Position numbers and translations under genes: made by a program. Below are positions 17,265-26,978 of a stretch of DNA of 53,427 nucleotides, in pieces. Numbering within the stretch: position 1 is the stretch's first letter; each line of letters begins with the position of its first letter. Under the pieces are notes generated by a model. That model worked only from the letters and a program-made list of their open reading frames with translations, was not told where the DNA came from and searched no databases. This DNA comes from Chloroflexota bacterium. GTDB taxonomy: Bacteria > Chloroflexota > Chloroflexia > Thermomicrobiales > JADLAZ01. Location: assembly GCA_020849725.1 (NCBI GenBank), contig JADLAZ010000067.1, forward strand, positions 1-53,427. Reading direction: 5' to 3'.

Positions 17265-19622
17265 ATGCGACATCACGGCGCGGGCAGCCGCTGGATCGGG
17301 GCGGCGCTGGCGCTGCTGCTCGGACTGACAATCACGCCGGCGACAGTCAGTGCAGCGGCGCCTGCGGCCCAGGCGGAGGTGATGCGAGCGGCGCTGGCGC
17401 GCGCGCAGACCGCGCTGCCGCGCGATGCCGCCGGTGCGGCGCGGTTGGTGGCCGAGGCGCGGGCGGCCTATGCCGGCGACTTCGCCCACCGCATCGCCAT
17501 CACCGAACCGAAAGCCGATGAGCGCGTGCGAGTGGGGCTGGCCGCCGCCGAGGGGGCAGCCGTCGCGGCCGATGCGGCCGAGCTGGCGCGAGCGCGCGCG
17601 GAGATCTGGACCGCCCTGCTAGCCGGCGGCCTCGGTATCGTCGAGTCGGCGCTCATCGCCGGTGACGGCGCCACTGCCCAGGCCTGGCTGCCGCTGCGCG
17701 AGTTCCGACGCGCGACTCGCTTCAGCCGGCCGAACGCCGACGCGACGCTCGCCGTCGAGGCAGTTGTCGCCGGCAGCCAGTCCGGCCCGCAGGCGCTGCC
17801 GGCAGTGCGCACCGATCTCCTGGACACCTATCAAGCCCGCTTGTCGGCCACACTGGCGGACCTGTCGGCCGCCGACGCTCACGGCTTCGCGGCCCGGCGG
17901 GCCGAGCTGAGCGGCCTGGTCGCGGGCTATGCCATTATCCTCGCGCCGTCGTTCGCGGAGCAGCGCGGCGCGCCGGCGCTCGCCGTGCTGGATCAGCAGA
18001 TCGCAGCACTCAGTGCGGCGGCGCACGACGGCCAGGGGCTGCCAGCGGCACTGGCGGCCGTCGAGGAGACCGTGCAGGGGTTCCGAGCCGCCCCGCTCAG
18101 CAATGCCGAGCAGACACGGCGGGCTGGCCAACTCCTCCGGTTTCTGGCGCTCGTCCCCGTTGAGTACAGCCGAGGCGTCAGCAACGGCGCCGTGACGCAG
18201 GACCTGGAGATCCGCGAGGCGGCCACCTTCCGTGACGGCGCGGCAGCGGCCTTTGCCGACCTGCAGCCGGCGCTGACCGAGCGTGATGCCGCCGCGACCG
18301 AGCAGGTGGCCGTGCTGCTCAAGCAACTGGCAGCGCAGATCGACGCTGCCGGCGTCCGGCGCGCCGTCGCCGAACCGCGCGCCATTCAGGCGGCTGCCGA
18401 CCAGGCGCTGACGCTGCTGCGCCAGGCGATGCCGTCGCAGTGGCAGCAGCGCGACACCGACGGCGACTTCGACGTCATCGATACAGTGCTCGACCAGATG
18501 GAGACGGCCGTCGCCGGCGGCCAGTACGAACTGGCCGAGTCGGCCCGGCTGGAGGCATACGCCGTGCTCGAGAGCGGGCCAGAGGCGCGCCTGGTCGTCT
18601 TCGCGCCCGACTACAAAGTGTCGCTCGAAGGCCTGTTCTGGTACGGACACGGCGAGCGGCCGGGGCTGGCATCGCTGCTAGCCGCGCGCGCGCCGACCCC
18701 GACGGTTAAGGCGGCGCGCCGGACGCTCGATGCCGAACTGGCAGCAGCGCAGCGCGCGCTCGGCGGCGGCGCCGACCCGGTTTCGGCTGCCACCAACGCC
18801 GGCGTCATCGTCTTCCGCGAAGGGCTGGAGGCGGTGCTGATCCTGGCCTCGCTGATGGCGGGCCTCCGGTTCGGCGCGCAGCGCGCCTTGCGCCGACCGC
18901 TCTGGTGGGGCGTGATCGGCGCGCTGATCGCGTCCGCGCTGACCTGGCTGCTGGCCCATGGCGTGCTGACGGCGCTCGGCCGCTACGGCGAGCGGCTGGA
19001 GGCGGTCGTCTCGCTCATCGCCATCGCCGTCTTGCTGCTGATCACTAACTGGTTCTTCCACGACGCCTACTGGGTCGGCTGGATGGCATCCTTCCACGGC
19101 CAAAAGCGCCGCCTGCTCGGTCGCACGACCGGCCAGTGGGTCGGATTGGCCATGCTCGGCTTCACCAGTGTCTATCGTGAGGGCTTCGAGACCGTCCTCT
19201 TCCTCCAGGCGCTGGTACTGGAGGCTGGCCTGACGAGCGTGCTGATCGGCACGGCCGCCGGTCTGGCGGCGACGGTCGCCATCGGTATCCTCGTCTTTGC
19301 CGTCCAGGCGAAACTACCGGCCAAACGCCTGCTGATCGTCACCGGTGTGCTGATCGGCGCGGTGCTGCTGGTCATGGTCGGCAACACCACCCATGTACTC
19401 CAGGTCGTCGGTTGGCTCCCGATCACGCCGATCCGCTGGCTGACGCTGCCGGCCTGGATGGGCCTCTGGTTCGGGTTCTATCCGACCTGGGAAGGGATTG
19501 GGCTGCAAATCGCCGCCGCCGCCTTCGTCATCGGCAGCTACGTCATCGCCGAGCAGCTGCGCCACCGGCGCCGCACGGCGCCGGTGGCGCAGCCGGCGAC
19601 CGAACAGGCCCCGGTGACGTGA
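17265..19622 (+). CDS. FTR1-family iron permease with large extracytoplasmic domain
   Basis: The ATG at 17265 follows GAGGAG and gives 785 residues, with a signal-like first helix (WIGAALALLLGLTITPA). Residues about 30-500 are an Ala/Arg/Glu-rich helical domain. The C-terminal 270 residues are an FTR1/EfeU permease of about seven helices. Its two iron-path motifs are REGLE at Arg518 and REGFE at Arg638. Oxidase-dependent FTR1 permeases move ferric iron through these glutamates. The long N-terminal domain resembles the imelysin-like segments fused to some bacterial FTR1 proteins and probably replaces separate periplasmic partners. It lies 46 bases after the EfeO-like gene and 81 before ferritin. 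Confidence 0.9.
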   Translation: MRHHGAGSRWIGAALALLLGLTITPATVSAAAPAAQAEVMRAALARAQTALPRDAAGAARLVAEARAAYAGDFAHRIAITEPKADERVRVGLAAAEGAAVAADAAELARARAEIWTALLAGGLGIVESALIAGDGATAQAWLPLREFRRATRFSRPNADATLAVEAVVAGSQSGPQALPAVRTDLLDTYQARLSATLADLSAADAHGFAARRAELSGLVAGYAIILAPSFAEQRGAPALAVLDQQIAALSAAAHDGQGLPAALAAVEETVQGFRAAPLSNAEQTRRAGQLLRFLALVPVEYSRGVSNGAVTQDLEIREAATFRDGAAAAFADLQPALTERDAAATEQVAVLLKQLAAQIDAAGVRRAVAEPRAIQAAADQALTLLRQAMPSQWQQRDTDGDFDVIDTVLDQMETAVAGGQYELAESARLEAYAVLESGPEARLVVFAPDYKVSLEGLFWYGHGERPGLASLLAARAPTPTVKAARRTLDAELAAAQRALGGGADPVSAATNAGVIVFREGLEAVLILASLMAGLRFGAQRALRRPLWWGVIGALIASALTWLLAHGVLTALGRYGERLEAVVSLIAIAVLLLITNWFFHDAYWVGWMASFHGQKRRLLGRTTGQWVGLAMLGFTSVYREGFETVLFLQALVLEAGLTSVLIGTAAGLAATVAIGILVFAVQAKLPAKRLLIVTGVLIGAVLLVMVGNTTHVLQVVGWLPITPIRWLTLPAWMGLWFGFYPTWEGIGLQIAAAAFVIGSYVIAEQLRHRRRTAPVAQPATEQAPVT

Positions 19623-19703
19623 TCGCCGGTAAGCGCGCCGCTGACCGTCGCCCCCGTCTACACTACAGACCGGACCGCGGAACGACCCACGAGGAGGATG
19701 ACG

Positions 19704-20207
19704 ATGCGCAGTCAGGCGTTGCTGGACGGGATGAACGAGCAGATCACGCACGAGCTTTTCTCAGCCTACTCTTACCTGTCGCTCTCAGCCTGGTGCGAGA
19801 CGGCGAATCTACCCGGTTTCGCCCACTGGATGCGTGTCCAGGCCCAGGAAGAGATCGAGCACGCGATGAAGTTCTACCGCTTCATCCTCGATCGCGGCGG
19901 GCAGGTGCGGCTCATGCCGATCGGTCAGCCGCCGGTCGACTGCGCCTCGCCGCTGGATGTCTTCCTGCAGGCGTTAGCCGGCGAGCAGCGGGTGACGGGG
20001 CAGATCGAAAGCCTGTACGCACTGGCGGTGCGCGATCAGGACTTCGCCGGCCAGGTATTCCTCAACTGGTTCGTTGAGGAGCAGGTCGAGGAAGAGAAGA
20101 TCACCAGCCAGGTGATCGAGACGCTGCGCATGATCGGTGAGGACAAGCCAGCGCTGGTCGCGCTCGACCGTGAGCTGGCCCGGCGCGCCGGCGATGACGC
20201 GGACTGA
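19704..20207 (+). CDS. ftnA: Ferritin (non-haem iron storage)
   Basis: The ATG at 19704 is six bases after GAGGAGG (19691-19697); the ATG at 19698 has no room for a ribosome binding site. The 167-residue product is a bacterial ferritin-like FtnA with the ferroxidase ligands visible: the Glu in HELFSAYSYLSL, the Glu/His pair in EEIEHAMKFY, the Glu in LAGEQRVT and the EEQVEEE segment of helix D. Such proteins oxidise ferrous iron and store it as a mineral inside a 24-mer. It follows the FTR1 gene on the same strand, so uptake and storage may share a transcript, although an own promoter in the 81-base gap cannot be excluded. Confidence 0.93.
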   Translation: MRSQALLDGMNEQITHELFSAYSYLSLSAWCETANLPGFAHWMRVQAQEEIEHAMKFYRFILDRGGQVRLMPIGQPPVDCASPLDVFLQALAGEQRVTGQIESLYALAVRDQDFAGQVFLNWFVEEQVEEEKITSQVIETLRMIGEDKPALVALDRELARRAGDDAD

Positions 20208-20451
20208 CGCCCTGGAGCGGGTGGGCCAGTTGTGGCCGGTGTGGCGCGGCGCACGGCAGCGGCCAGCCGCGCCACCACCGGGCGACCGAGCGACCGGAGC
20301 GTCGCGGGCATTGCTCGCCGGCGGGCCGAGATGCGAGAGTAGCCCTGGTCGTCCTCGCGACGGCGCTGGGTGCTGGGCGACTGCCGCCCTCCACCCAGGG
20401 CGCACGCGGGTGCGATGATCGACGCCTGGCGTCATGCGCGGAGTACCCTGG
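20208..20451. other. Gap between ferritin and helicase genes
   Basis: The 244 bases show no credible gene. No T-run terminator follows ferritin and no consensus promoter for the helicase was recognised. GGAG at 20440-20443 serves as ribosome binding site for the helicase ATG at 20452. Confidence 0.4.
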
Positions 20452-23400
20452 ATGTCGACCGACGCGGCCACGAGCCAGCCTCCTTCCCGCCGCAGCCGGG
20501 ACGGCGTCGCCGCGGCGCTGGCCCGCTGGCAAGCCGAGTTGCTCGACCTCTCGCGGCGCAACCGCCTTCTCTACCTGACCCCGGGGCGCGGTGTGCTGTC
20601 TCTGACCCACCCAACCCCGGACACGCTCTTCGAGGGCCTGGAGAACCAGGAGCGTCGCTTCCGCATCTATGCACCACCGGATGCCGTCGTGACAACCGCC
20701 GAGCAACTGGACCTCGTGCTGAGTGACGAGGCCAGCAAAGCACCGGCAGCGTCAGCGATCACGGTCAAGGGTGTGCAGCGACCGGGCGCAGCCGCGTCGG
20801 CCCGGTCTGTGCTCGACCCGGCCGGGCCGCGCCCACCCAGCCGCCTACCGCACGCCGATGAGATCGTGATCGAGGGTGAGCCGAAGCGGGTCGACGCCGC
20901 ACTCTACCGCCTGCGTCAGCGCGCCCGCACCGCCCTGGTCGAGCAAGGCACGAATGTGCTGTTTGTCACCTTCGGCACGCTGGAGTGGCGCGAGGCAGGC
21001 GCCGTCGGACCGCTCATCCGAAGCCCATTGCTGCTTGTACCGGTGATGCTGGAGCGCGCCACCGCGCTCGATCCATACACGCTGGCGCCGCTCGACGATA
21101 CGCTCGTGCTGAATCCGGCGCTGGTGCGCAAGCTGGCCGTCGATCTCAACCTGCCTCTCACCCTGCCGGACACTGAGGACGACCTGAGCCTGGCCGCGGT
21201 TCTCGACCACATCCGGCGCGCAGTGGCCGGCCGGCCGGACTGGTCGGTCCACACCGACGTCTACCTTGGCCTTTTCTCGTTCGCCAAGTACGCGATGTAC
21301 GCCGACCTGGACGCCCAGCGGGAGCGCCTCCTCACCCATCCGCTAGTCCGGGCCATCGCCGGCGCCGACGATGGCCTGCCGCCAGTCATCGACAACCTGC
21401 CAACGGCCGAGACGCTGGATGAGACGGTCCGACCGGCGGACGTGTTCCAGGTCCTCGACGCCGACGCCAGCCAGCAGGAGGCGATCGCGGCAGTCACGGC
21501 CGGCGCCAGCCTGGTCATCCAGGGGCCGCCCGGCACCGGCAAGTCGCAGACGATTGCCAACATCATCGCCGAGACACTGGCGCAGGGAAAAACAGTGCTC
21601 TTCGTCAGCGAGAAGATGGCGGCGTTGCGCGTCGTCGCCAAGCGGCTGGCCGAGGCCGGGCTGCGCGAGTTCTGCCTGGAGGCTCACAGCCAGGACGTCA
21701 ACAAGGCTGCGGTCATCAAGGAGTTGCGGCAGACGCTGGAAGCCGGGCGCGTGGCCCCGGCGGATACCTCGGGGCTGGCGCTCGAGCAACTGGCCGATCG
21801 ACGGCGCCAACTGCGCGCCTATGTCGCCGCGCTCCACGATGCCGCCAATCCCCTGGGCTACTCGGCGTTTCGGGTCCACGGCGAGCGCGCCACGCGCGAA
21901 GGCGCGCCGGCCGTCGCCTTCGAGATCGCCGACATCGCGACGCTGACCGAGCCGCGGCTGGCGGCCTATCTCGGGACCGTGCAGGAGCTGACCCGCGTCG
22001 GCGAGGTGCTGCTCGGCGCGGCCACACACCCCTGGCGTGGCTGCCTGATCACGGTCTTCACGCCCCAGGTGCAGTCGGACCTGGACAGCCGCTTCCGGTC
22101 CCTGTCGGCCGCGGCAGCCGCGCTGGCGGCTGGGCAGGCGGCCATGCGGGCGAGGTGGGGCCTGCCGCCAGCCGACTCACTGCGCGCGGCGGAATGGCTG
22201 GCCGATCTGCTGGCGCTGCTGGACGCGCGCGTGCCGGCCCCGCTCGACTGGCTGCGCCTGCCCGATCTGGCGCCGCTGGTCACGACGGCTGCCGCGCATC
22301 AGCGGCGGCTGGTCGACTACCATCAACGCCGCGCCGCGCTGCTGACGCGCTACTCCGCGAACGTCTTCCAACTCGACCTGCCGGCGGTCCAGGCCACGCT
22401 CGTGGCCGGCGGTGGCGCGGCGGCACGACGGTTGCGCGGTGATGGCGCGCCCGCCGACCGTGCCGTCGTCGGCCAGGCGGCGATCGTGGCAGCCGGCGGG
22501 CGAGCGGCGGCTGCGGCCGAGGCGCTCGGCGTGACCGGCGACGCGCTCGCCACCCAGTTGGCCCTGCCAGCGTCGCGGTCACTGGCGCAGTCACGGCGGC
22601 TGCAGTCGATCGCGACGCTCGTGGCGGCCGACCAGCGGCCGCAGCGAACCTGGTTCGCGCCGGGTCAGCTTGCCAGCATCGAGGACCTCGTTGAGCAGGC
22701 CCGCCGCCGGCAGGAGGTTGTCACTACCAACCAGGCTGAACTAGAGGCGCAGTTCGTCGAGGAGTTTTTCATCGACGCGACCGCCGACCTGGCCGCCCGC
22801 TTCGACAGTGAGTACGCCGCCTGGTGGCGGGTCTTCCGACCCGGCTACCATCGCGACCTGGGTCGCCTGCGGCGGCGGCTGAGGACAGCCGGGCCGTTCG
22901 ACTATGCCGCCGCCGTGACCGCTCTGACCAAGGCGCGGCGGCTGGCCACGGCGCGCACCTGGCTCGACGAGCGCCAGGACCACCTGGCGGCCAGCCTCGG
23001 CCACCACTTCGCCGGCCCACGCACGGACTGGGTGGCGGTAGCCGGCGCAGTCGCCATGGCCGGTGAGTTGATCGCGCATCTGGATGGACAGACGCCGCCC
23101 GCGCCGCTGCTCGACCTGCTCGCCACCAGCACGGCATCGGTGCGGCCGGCGGCGCGCGCGTTCGACGCAGCGCTCGCCGAAGCCGAGCGGGCGCTGGCCG
23201 CGGTGACCGCGCTGGCGTCGTTGGACACCATCGGCGCGCGTGGCCTCACGCCGGATGACGTACCCCTGGCGGAGCTGGCCGCGGCGCTGCGTGGCTGGCT
23301 CAGTGACCTGGAACCCCTCTGGACCGCCGTCGCGGCCATGGGCGCCACGCGCACCGACCGTCGGGCGCCGGTGGCCGCGCTCGCGCACGACGCTGGCGAC

Positions 23401-26130
23401 GCGGTCGCGGTGCGGCAGACAGAGCTGGCGCTCGCGGCCGCCGATGCTGAGCTACGGGTCACCTTCGGCCATCTCTTTGCCGGGCTGGAGACGCGCTGGG
23501 ATGAGGTGCTGGTCGCGCTCGCCTGGACCGGACAGCTGCGGCAGCACCTCGGCATCTCGGCGTCGGACAGCTTTATCGCGGCACTGGCCGCGCACACGAC
23601 GCCGGTCAGCCCCGAGCGCGACCGGCTGACCGCCGGCATCACCGCCGTGAGCCAGATACTGGCCGAATTGCAAGCCCAGTTCACCGACACCGCGTTCCGC
23701 GCCGCTGGGCTGCCGCTGACCGACGCGCCCTTGCCGGCGGTGAGCGCCTGGGCCGGCCAGCTTCAGGCAGCGCTGCCGCAACTGGAGGAGTGGATCGATC
23801 TGGCCCAGGCTCTGGTGGCGGCCGACCGGCTCGGGCTAGCCTCGTTCGTCGCCGGGTTGCAGCGCGAGCGACCACCGCGCGAGCGCTGGGCCGATGCCTT
23901 CCAGCGGCGCCTGTGGACCTTGTGGCTGACGTGGCGCTACGAGCAGGCGCCGGCGCTGGCCCAGTTCCGGGGCCAGCGCCACGAGGACATCATCACTGAG
24001 TTCCGCCGGTTGGACCGCGAGCAATGGCCGGCCGCCGCGCGCCGGATCGCCCAACGGCTGGTCCAGCGGCGCCCGCTGCTGTCACCCAGCCTGCCACCCC
24101 GCTCCGAGCCGGCGCTGCTGATGAAAGAGGCCAGCAAGAAGCGCCGGTTCCGCCCGCTGCGCCGGCTCTTCGCTGACCTGCCAATCGTGCTGCCGGCGCT
24201 CAAGCCCTGCCTGCTGATGAGCCCACTGTCGGTGGCCCAGTTCCTGGGCGAGTCGGCGCTCACGTTCGACCTCGTCGTGTTCGACGAGGCCAGCCAGATC
24301 CTGCCGGCCGACGCCATCGGCGCCATCGGCCGCGGCCACCAACTGGTCGTCGTCGGCGACCAGCAGCAACTGCCGCCGACCCGCTTCTTCAGCATCGACC
24401 TCGCCAGCACCACGGAGGCGGAGGATGACGAGGAAATGCCGGAGAGTGTGCTGGACGCCTGCCTGGCGGCGCGCCTGCCACAGAAACCGTTGCGCTGGCA
24501 CTACCGGAGCCGGCACGAGCACCTCATCGCCTTCTCCAACCGCTGGTTCTACGACCGACGTCTGATCACCTTCCCCTCGCCCGACGAGCACGTGCGCGCC
24601 GTGCGGCTCATCCACGTCGAGGACGGCATCTACGATCGCGCCGTCAGCCGCATGAACCGCGCTGAGGCCCGCCGGATCGCCGATCTCGTCGTCGAGCATG
24701 TCGAGCAGCAGCCCGACCGGTCGCTCGGCGTCATCGCCTTCTCACAACCACAGATGGAAGCCATTCACCTGGAGATCGACGCGCGCAAGCGGGCGCGGCC
24801 CGAGCTAGAGCCGCTGCTGAGCGAGGCGGGGCTGGAGGGCTTCTTCGTCAAGAACCTGGAGAACGTGCAGGGCGACGAGCGCGACGTCATTCTCTTCTCG
24901 GTCGGCTACGGACCCGACGCGGCCGGCCAGATGACGATGAACTTCGGCCCGCTGAATCTGCAGGGTGGCGAGCGGCGGCTGAACGTCGCCATCACCCGCG
25001 CTCGTGAGCGGGTCACGATGCTGGCGTCGTTCCGGCCGCACGCCATCGACCTGAGCCGCACCCAGGCCAAGGGCGTGCACCTGCTGCGCCGCTATCTGGA
25101 GTTTGCCGAGCAGGGGCCGGTGGCGCTGCTGAGCGAGATCACGACCGAGGGTGGCGAGCCGGAGTCGCCGTTCGAGCAGGCCGTTGCCGACGCTCTGACC
25201 GAGCGCGGCTTGCGCGTCGTCGCCCAGGTGGGCGTCGGCGGCTACCGCATCGACCTCGGCGTCAGGGACGACGGCAGCGACCGCTATCTGCTCGGCATCG
25301 AGTGCGATGGCGCGACCTATCACGCGTCGCGCACGGCCCGCGACCGCGATCGACTCCGCCAGCAGGTGCTGGAGCAGTTGGGCTGGCGCATCCACCGCAT
25401 CTGGTCGACCGACTGGCTGAAGAATCCGGCGCAAGAAGTCGAGCGGGTCCTGGCGGCGGTGGCGCGGGCGCGCGCGGTCCCACCGCCAGCCAGCCCACTG
25501 CCGACGCCGATCAGCCCAGCCACGGCCGCCCCGCTGGAACCGGCCAGCACGCCAGCGCCTCCGTCTGCACCGGCGCCGGCTACAATCGCACGGCCATACA
25601 TCGTGGCCACGCTCGGCCAGAGCGGCGACAGCACCGTGTTCCGCACCGCGCCCATCGCGACCCTGGCGCAGCGCGTCCAGGCCGTCGCCACCGTTGAAGG
25701 GCCAGTCCATGAGGACCGGGTGATGAGCGTCGTGGCCGCCAGCTACGGCATCAAGCGTGTCGGCCGGCAGGTGCGCGACCGGGTCGCCGCGGCGATCGCC
25801 CGGGCCGCCCGCGATGGCCTGGTCGATCGTCGCGGCGCCTTCCTCTGGCCGCCGGGCTTGACCACGCCAGTGGTGCGCGCGGCGGACGCGGCCGGCGTCG
25901 TGCGACCAATCGGCGAGGTGGCGTCGGAGGAGATCGCCGCGGGAGTGACGGCCTACCTGACGCACGCCTTCGCCCTATCCCGAGCGGATCTGGTCACCGG
26001 CGTCGCCCGCGAGCTCGGCTACGACCGCACCGGCGCCCACGTGGCGGCGGCAATCGAGGCCGCACTCGACCAGTTGCTCGCCGGGGGCACGGTGCGCGAC
26101 GTCGGCGGGCAGGTGCGCCTGGCCGACTGA
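20452..26130 (+). CDS. Giant SF1 helicase-nuclease (DUF4011 / AAA / REase / DUF3320)
   Basis: The protein has 1892 residues. The N-terminus (WQAELLDLSRRNRLLYL) matches DUF4011. An SF1 Upf1/DNA2-like ATPase begins with Walker A GPPGTGKSQT at about residue 358 and motif Ia VLFVSEKMAAL. The DExx motif VFDEASQ lies near 1277 and GDQQQLPPTRFF near 1303, after an insert of roughly 900 mostly helical residues. RRLNVAITRARERVTML near 1510 supplies the late motifs. A PD-(D/E)xK-like nuclease of the MTES_1575 type covers about 1570-1660 (SPFEQAVADAL, IDLG, GIECDGATYH), and DUF3320 ends the chain. It probably unwinds and cuts DNA in repair or defence. It stands alone between ferritin and rnc. Confidence 0.88.
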   Translation: MSTDAATSQPPSRRSRDGVAAALARWQAELLDLSRRNRLLYLTPGRGVLSLTHPTPDTLFEGLENQERRFRIYAPPDAVVTTAEQLDLVLSDEASKAPAASAITVKGVQRPGAAASARSVLDPAGPRPPSRLPHADEIVIEGEPKRVDAALYRLRQRARTALVEQGTNVLFVTFGTLEWREAGAVGPLIRSPLLLVPVMLERATALDPYTLAPLDDTLVLNPALVRKLAVDLNLPLTLPDTEDDLSLAAVLDHIRRAVAGRPDWSVHTDVYLGLFSFAKYAMYADLDAQRERLLTHPLVRAIAGADDGLPPVIDNLPTAETLDETVRPADVFQVLDADASQQEAIAAVTAGASLVIQGPPGTGKSQTIANIIAETLAQGKTVLFVSEKMAALRVVAKRLAEAGLREFCLEAHSQDVNKAAVIKELRQTLEAGRVAPADTSGLALEQLADRRRQLRAYVAALHDAANPLGYSAFRVHGERATREGAPAVAFEIADIATLTEPRLAAYLGTVQELTRVGEVLLGAATHPWRGCLITVFTPQVQSDLDSRFRSLSAAAAALAAGQAAMRARWGLPPADSLRAAEWLADLLALLDARVPAPLDWLRLPDLAPLVTTAAAHQRRLVDYHQRRAALLTRYSANVFQLDLPAVQATLVAGGGAAARRLRGDGAPADRAVVGQAAIVAAGGRAAAAAEALGVTGDALATQLALPASRSLAQSRRLQSIATLVAADQRPQRTWFAPGQLASIEDLVEQARRRQEVVTTNQAELEAQFVEEFFIDATADLAARFDSEYAAWWRVFRPGYHRDLGRLRRRLRTAGPFDYAAAVTALTKARRLATARTWLDERQDHLAASLGHHFAGPRTDWVAVAGAVAMAGELIAHLDGQTPPAPLLDLLATSTASVRPAARAFDAALAEAERALAAVTALASLDTIGARGLTPDDVPLAELAAALRGWLSDLEPLWTAVAAMGATRTDRRAPVAALAHDAGDAVAVRQTELALAAADAELRVTFGHLFAGLETRWDEVLVALAWTGQLRQHLGISASDSFIAALAAHTTPVSPERDRLTAGITAVSQILAELQAQFTDTAFRAAGLPLTDAPLPAVSAWAGQLQAALPQLEEWIDLAQALVAADRLGLASFVAGLQRERPPRERWADAFQRRLWTLWLTWRYEQAPALAQFRGQRHEDIITEFRRLDREQWPAAARRIAQRLVQRRPLLSPSLPPRSEPALLMKEASKKRRFRPLRRLFADLPIVLPALKPCLLMSPLSVAQFLGESALTFDLVVFDEASQILPADAIGAIGRGHQLVVVGDQQQLPPTRFFSIDLASTTEAEDDEEMPESVLDACLAARLPQKPLRWHYRSRHEHLIAFSNRWFYDRRLITFPSPDEHVRAVRLIHVEDGIYDRAVSRMNRAEARRIADLVVEHVEQQPDRSLGVIAFSQPQMEAIHLEIDARKRARPELEPLLSEAGLEGFFVKNLENVQGDERDVILFSVGYGPDAAGQMTMNFGPLNLQGGERRLNVAITRARERVTMLASFRPHAIDLSRTQAKGVHLLRRYLEFAEQGPVALLSEITTEGGEPESPFEQAVADALTERGLRVVAQVGVGGYRIDLGVRDDGSDRYLLGIECDGATYHASRTARDRDRLRQQVLEQLGWRIHRIWSTDWLKNPAQEVERVLAAVARARAVPPPASPLPTPISPATAAPLEPASTPAPPSAPAPATIARPYIVATLGQSGDSTVFRTAPIATLAQRVQAVATVEGPVHEDRVMSVVAASYGIKRVGRQVRDRVAAAIARAARDGLVDRRGAFLWPPGLTTPVVRAADAAGVVRPIGEVASEEIAAGVTAYLTHAFALSRADLVTGVARELGYDRTGAHVAAAIEAALDQLLAGGTVRDVGGQVRLAD

Positions 26131-26246
26131 CTCGCGCGGCCGACAATGCCTCCCATCCCAAGGGTAGAATGACCGGGGCTGAGCGGGTCTGGCGAGCGGG
26201 GGCGGGCGTGAGCGGTGGGAGTGATGATGCGGCACGAGGTGGCGGC

Positions 26247-26978
26247 ATGACGCTGCCGGCGGACGAGGTGGCGCTGCTGGCGGCGGCCGAGCAGCGCCTG
26301 GGCGTGCGCTTCGCCGATCCAGCGCAACTGCTGGAGGCACTGACGCACCGGTCGTTCCTGAACGAGCAGACCGGCACGCCGACGCCATCGAACGAGCGGC
26401 TGGAGTTCCTGGGCGACTCGGCGCTGGGCTACCTGGCGGCTCGCTTCGTCTTCGAGCGCCACCCGAACCTGACCGAGGGTGAGTTGACCGGGCGGCGCGC
26501 GGCGCTCATCCGCGCCTCGACGCTGGCGCGCTGGGCGCGGGCGCTGGACCTGGCATCGCTGGTCCGGCTCGGCCAAGGCGAGGTCACCGCCGGCACGGTG
26601 CGTGACAATCTGCTGGCTGACACGTTTGAAGCGGTGTTGGCAGCGATCGTGCTCGACCAGGGGCTGGCGGCTGGCGAGCGATTTCTACGCCCGCTGCTCG
26701 AGCGCGACGCCGACCGGGCCAGCAGCGCTGAGGCACGCCTCAACCCGAAAGGTCGCCTGCAGGAGGTCGTTCAGGAGCGCGAGCACCGCACCCCGGTCTA
26801 CCGCACCGTCGGTGTAGAGGGACCGGACCATGAGAGCGTATTTACGGTGGAGGTCGTCGTCGCCGACCATGTGCTGGGCCGGGGCGCCGGCCGCAGCAAG
26901 CAGGCCGCCCAGCAGGCCGCCGCGCGCGACGCGCTCGCCCGGTATTCGACGGCTGCCGCGACGGAGGATGACGAATAA
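26247..26978 (+). CDS. rnc: Ribonuclease III
   Basis: The ATG at 26247 (GAGGTGG upstream) gives 243 residues, the usual length. The signature reads NERLEFLGDSAL with Asp57, and the second catalytic cluster Asp125/Glu128 lies in DNLLADTFEAVLAAIVLDQG. The C-terminal 80 residues are a double-stranded RNA binding domain (NPKGRLQEVVQE and GRSKQAAQQAAARDAL). It cleaves double-stranded RNA in rRNA maturation and mRNA decay. Its stop codon overlaps the prs start by one base (TAATG), so the two are translated together. A TAGAAT at 26165-26170 may be its -10 element. Confidence 0.97.
   Translation: MTLPADEVALLAAAEQRLGVRFADPAQLLEALTHRSFLNEQTGTPTPSNERLEFLGDSALGYLAARFVFERHPNLTEGELTGRRAALIRASTLARWARALDLASLVRLGQGEVTAGTVRDNLLADTFEAVLAAIVLDQGLAAGERFLRPLLERDADRASSAEARLNPKGRLQEVVQEREHRTPVYRTVGVEGPDHESVFTVEVVVADHVLGRGAGRSKQAAQQAAARDALARYSTAAATEDDE

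Noticed and set aside
17619..18650. Minus-strand frame of 343 codons within the FTR1 gene
   Set aside because: It is antisense to the Ala/Arg-rich helical domain, with no signal or family motif.
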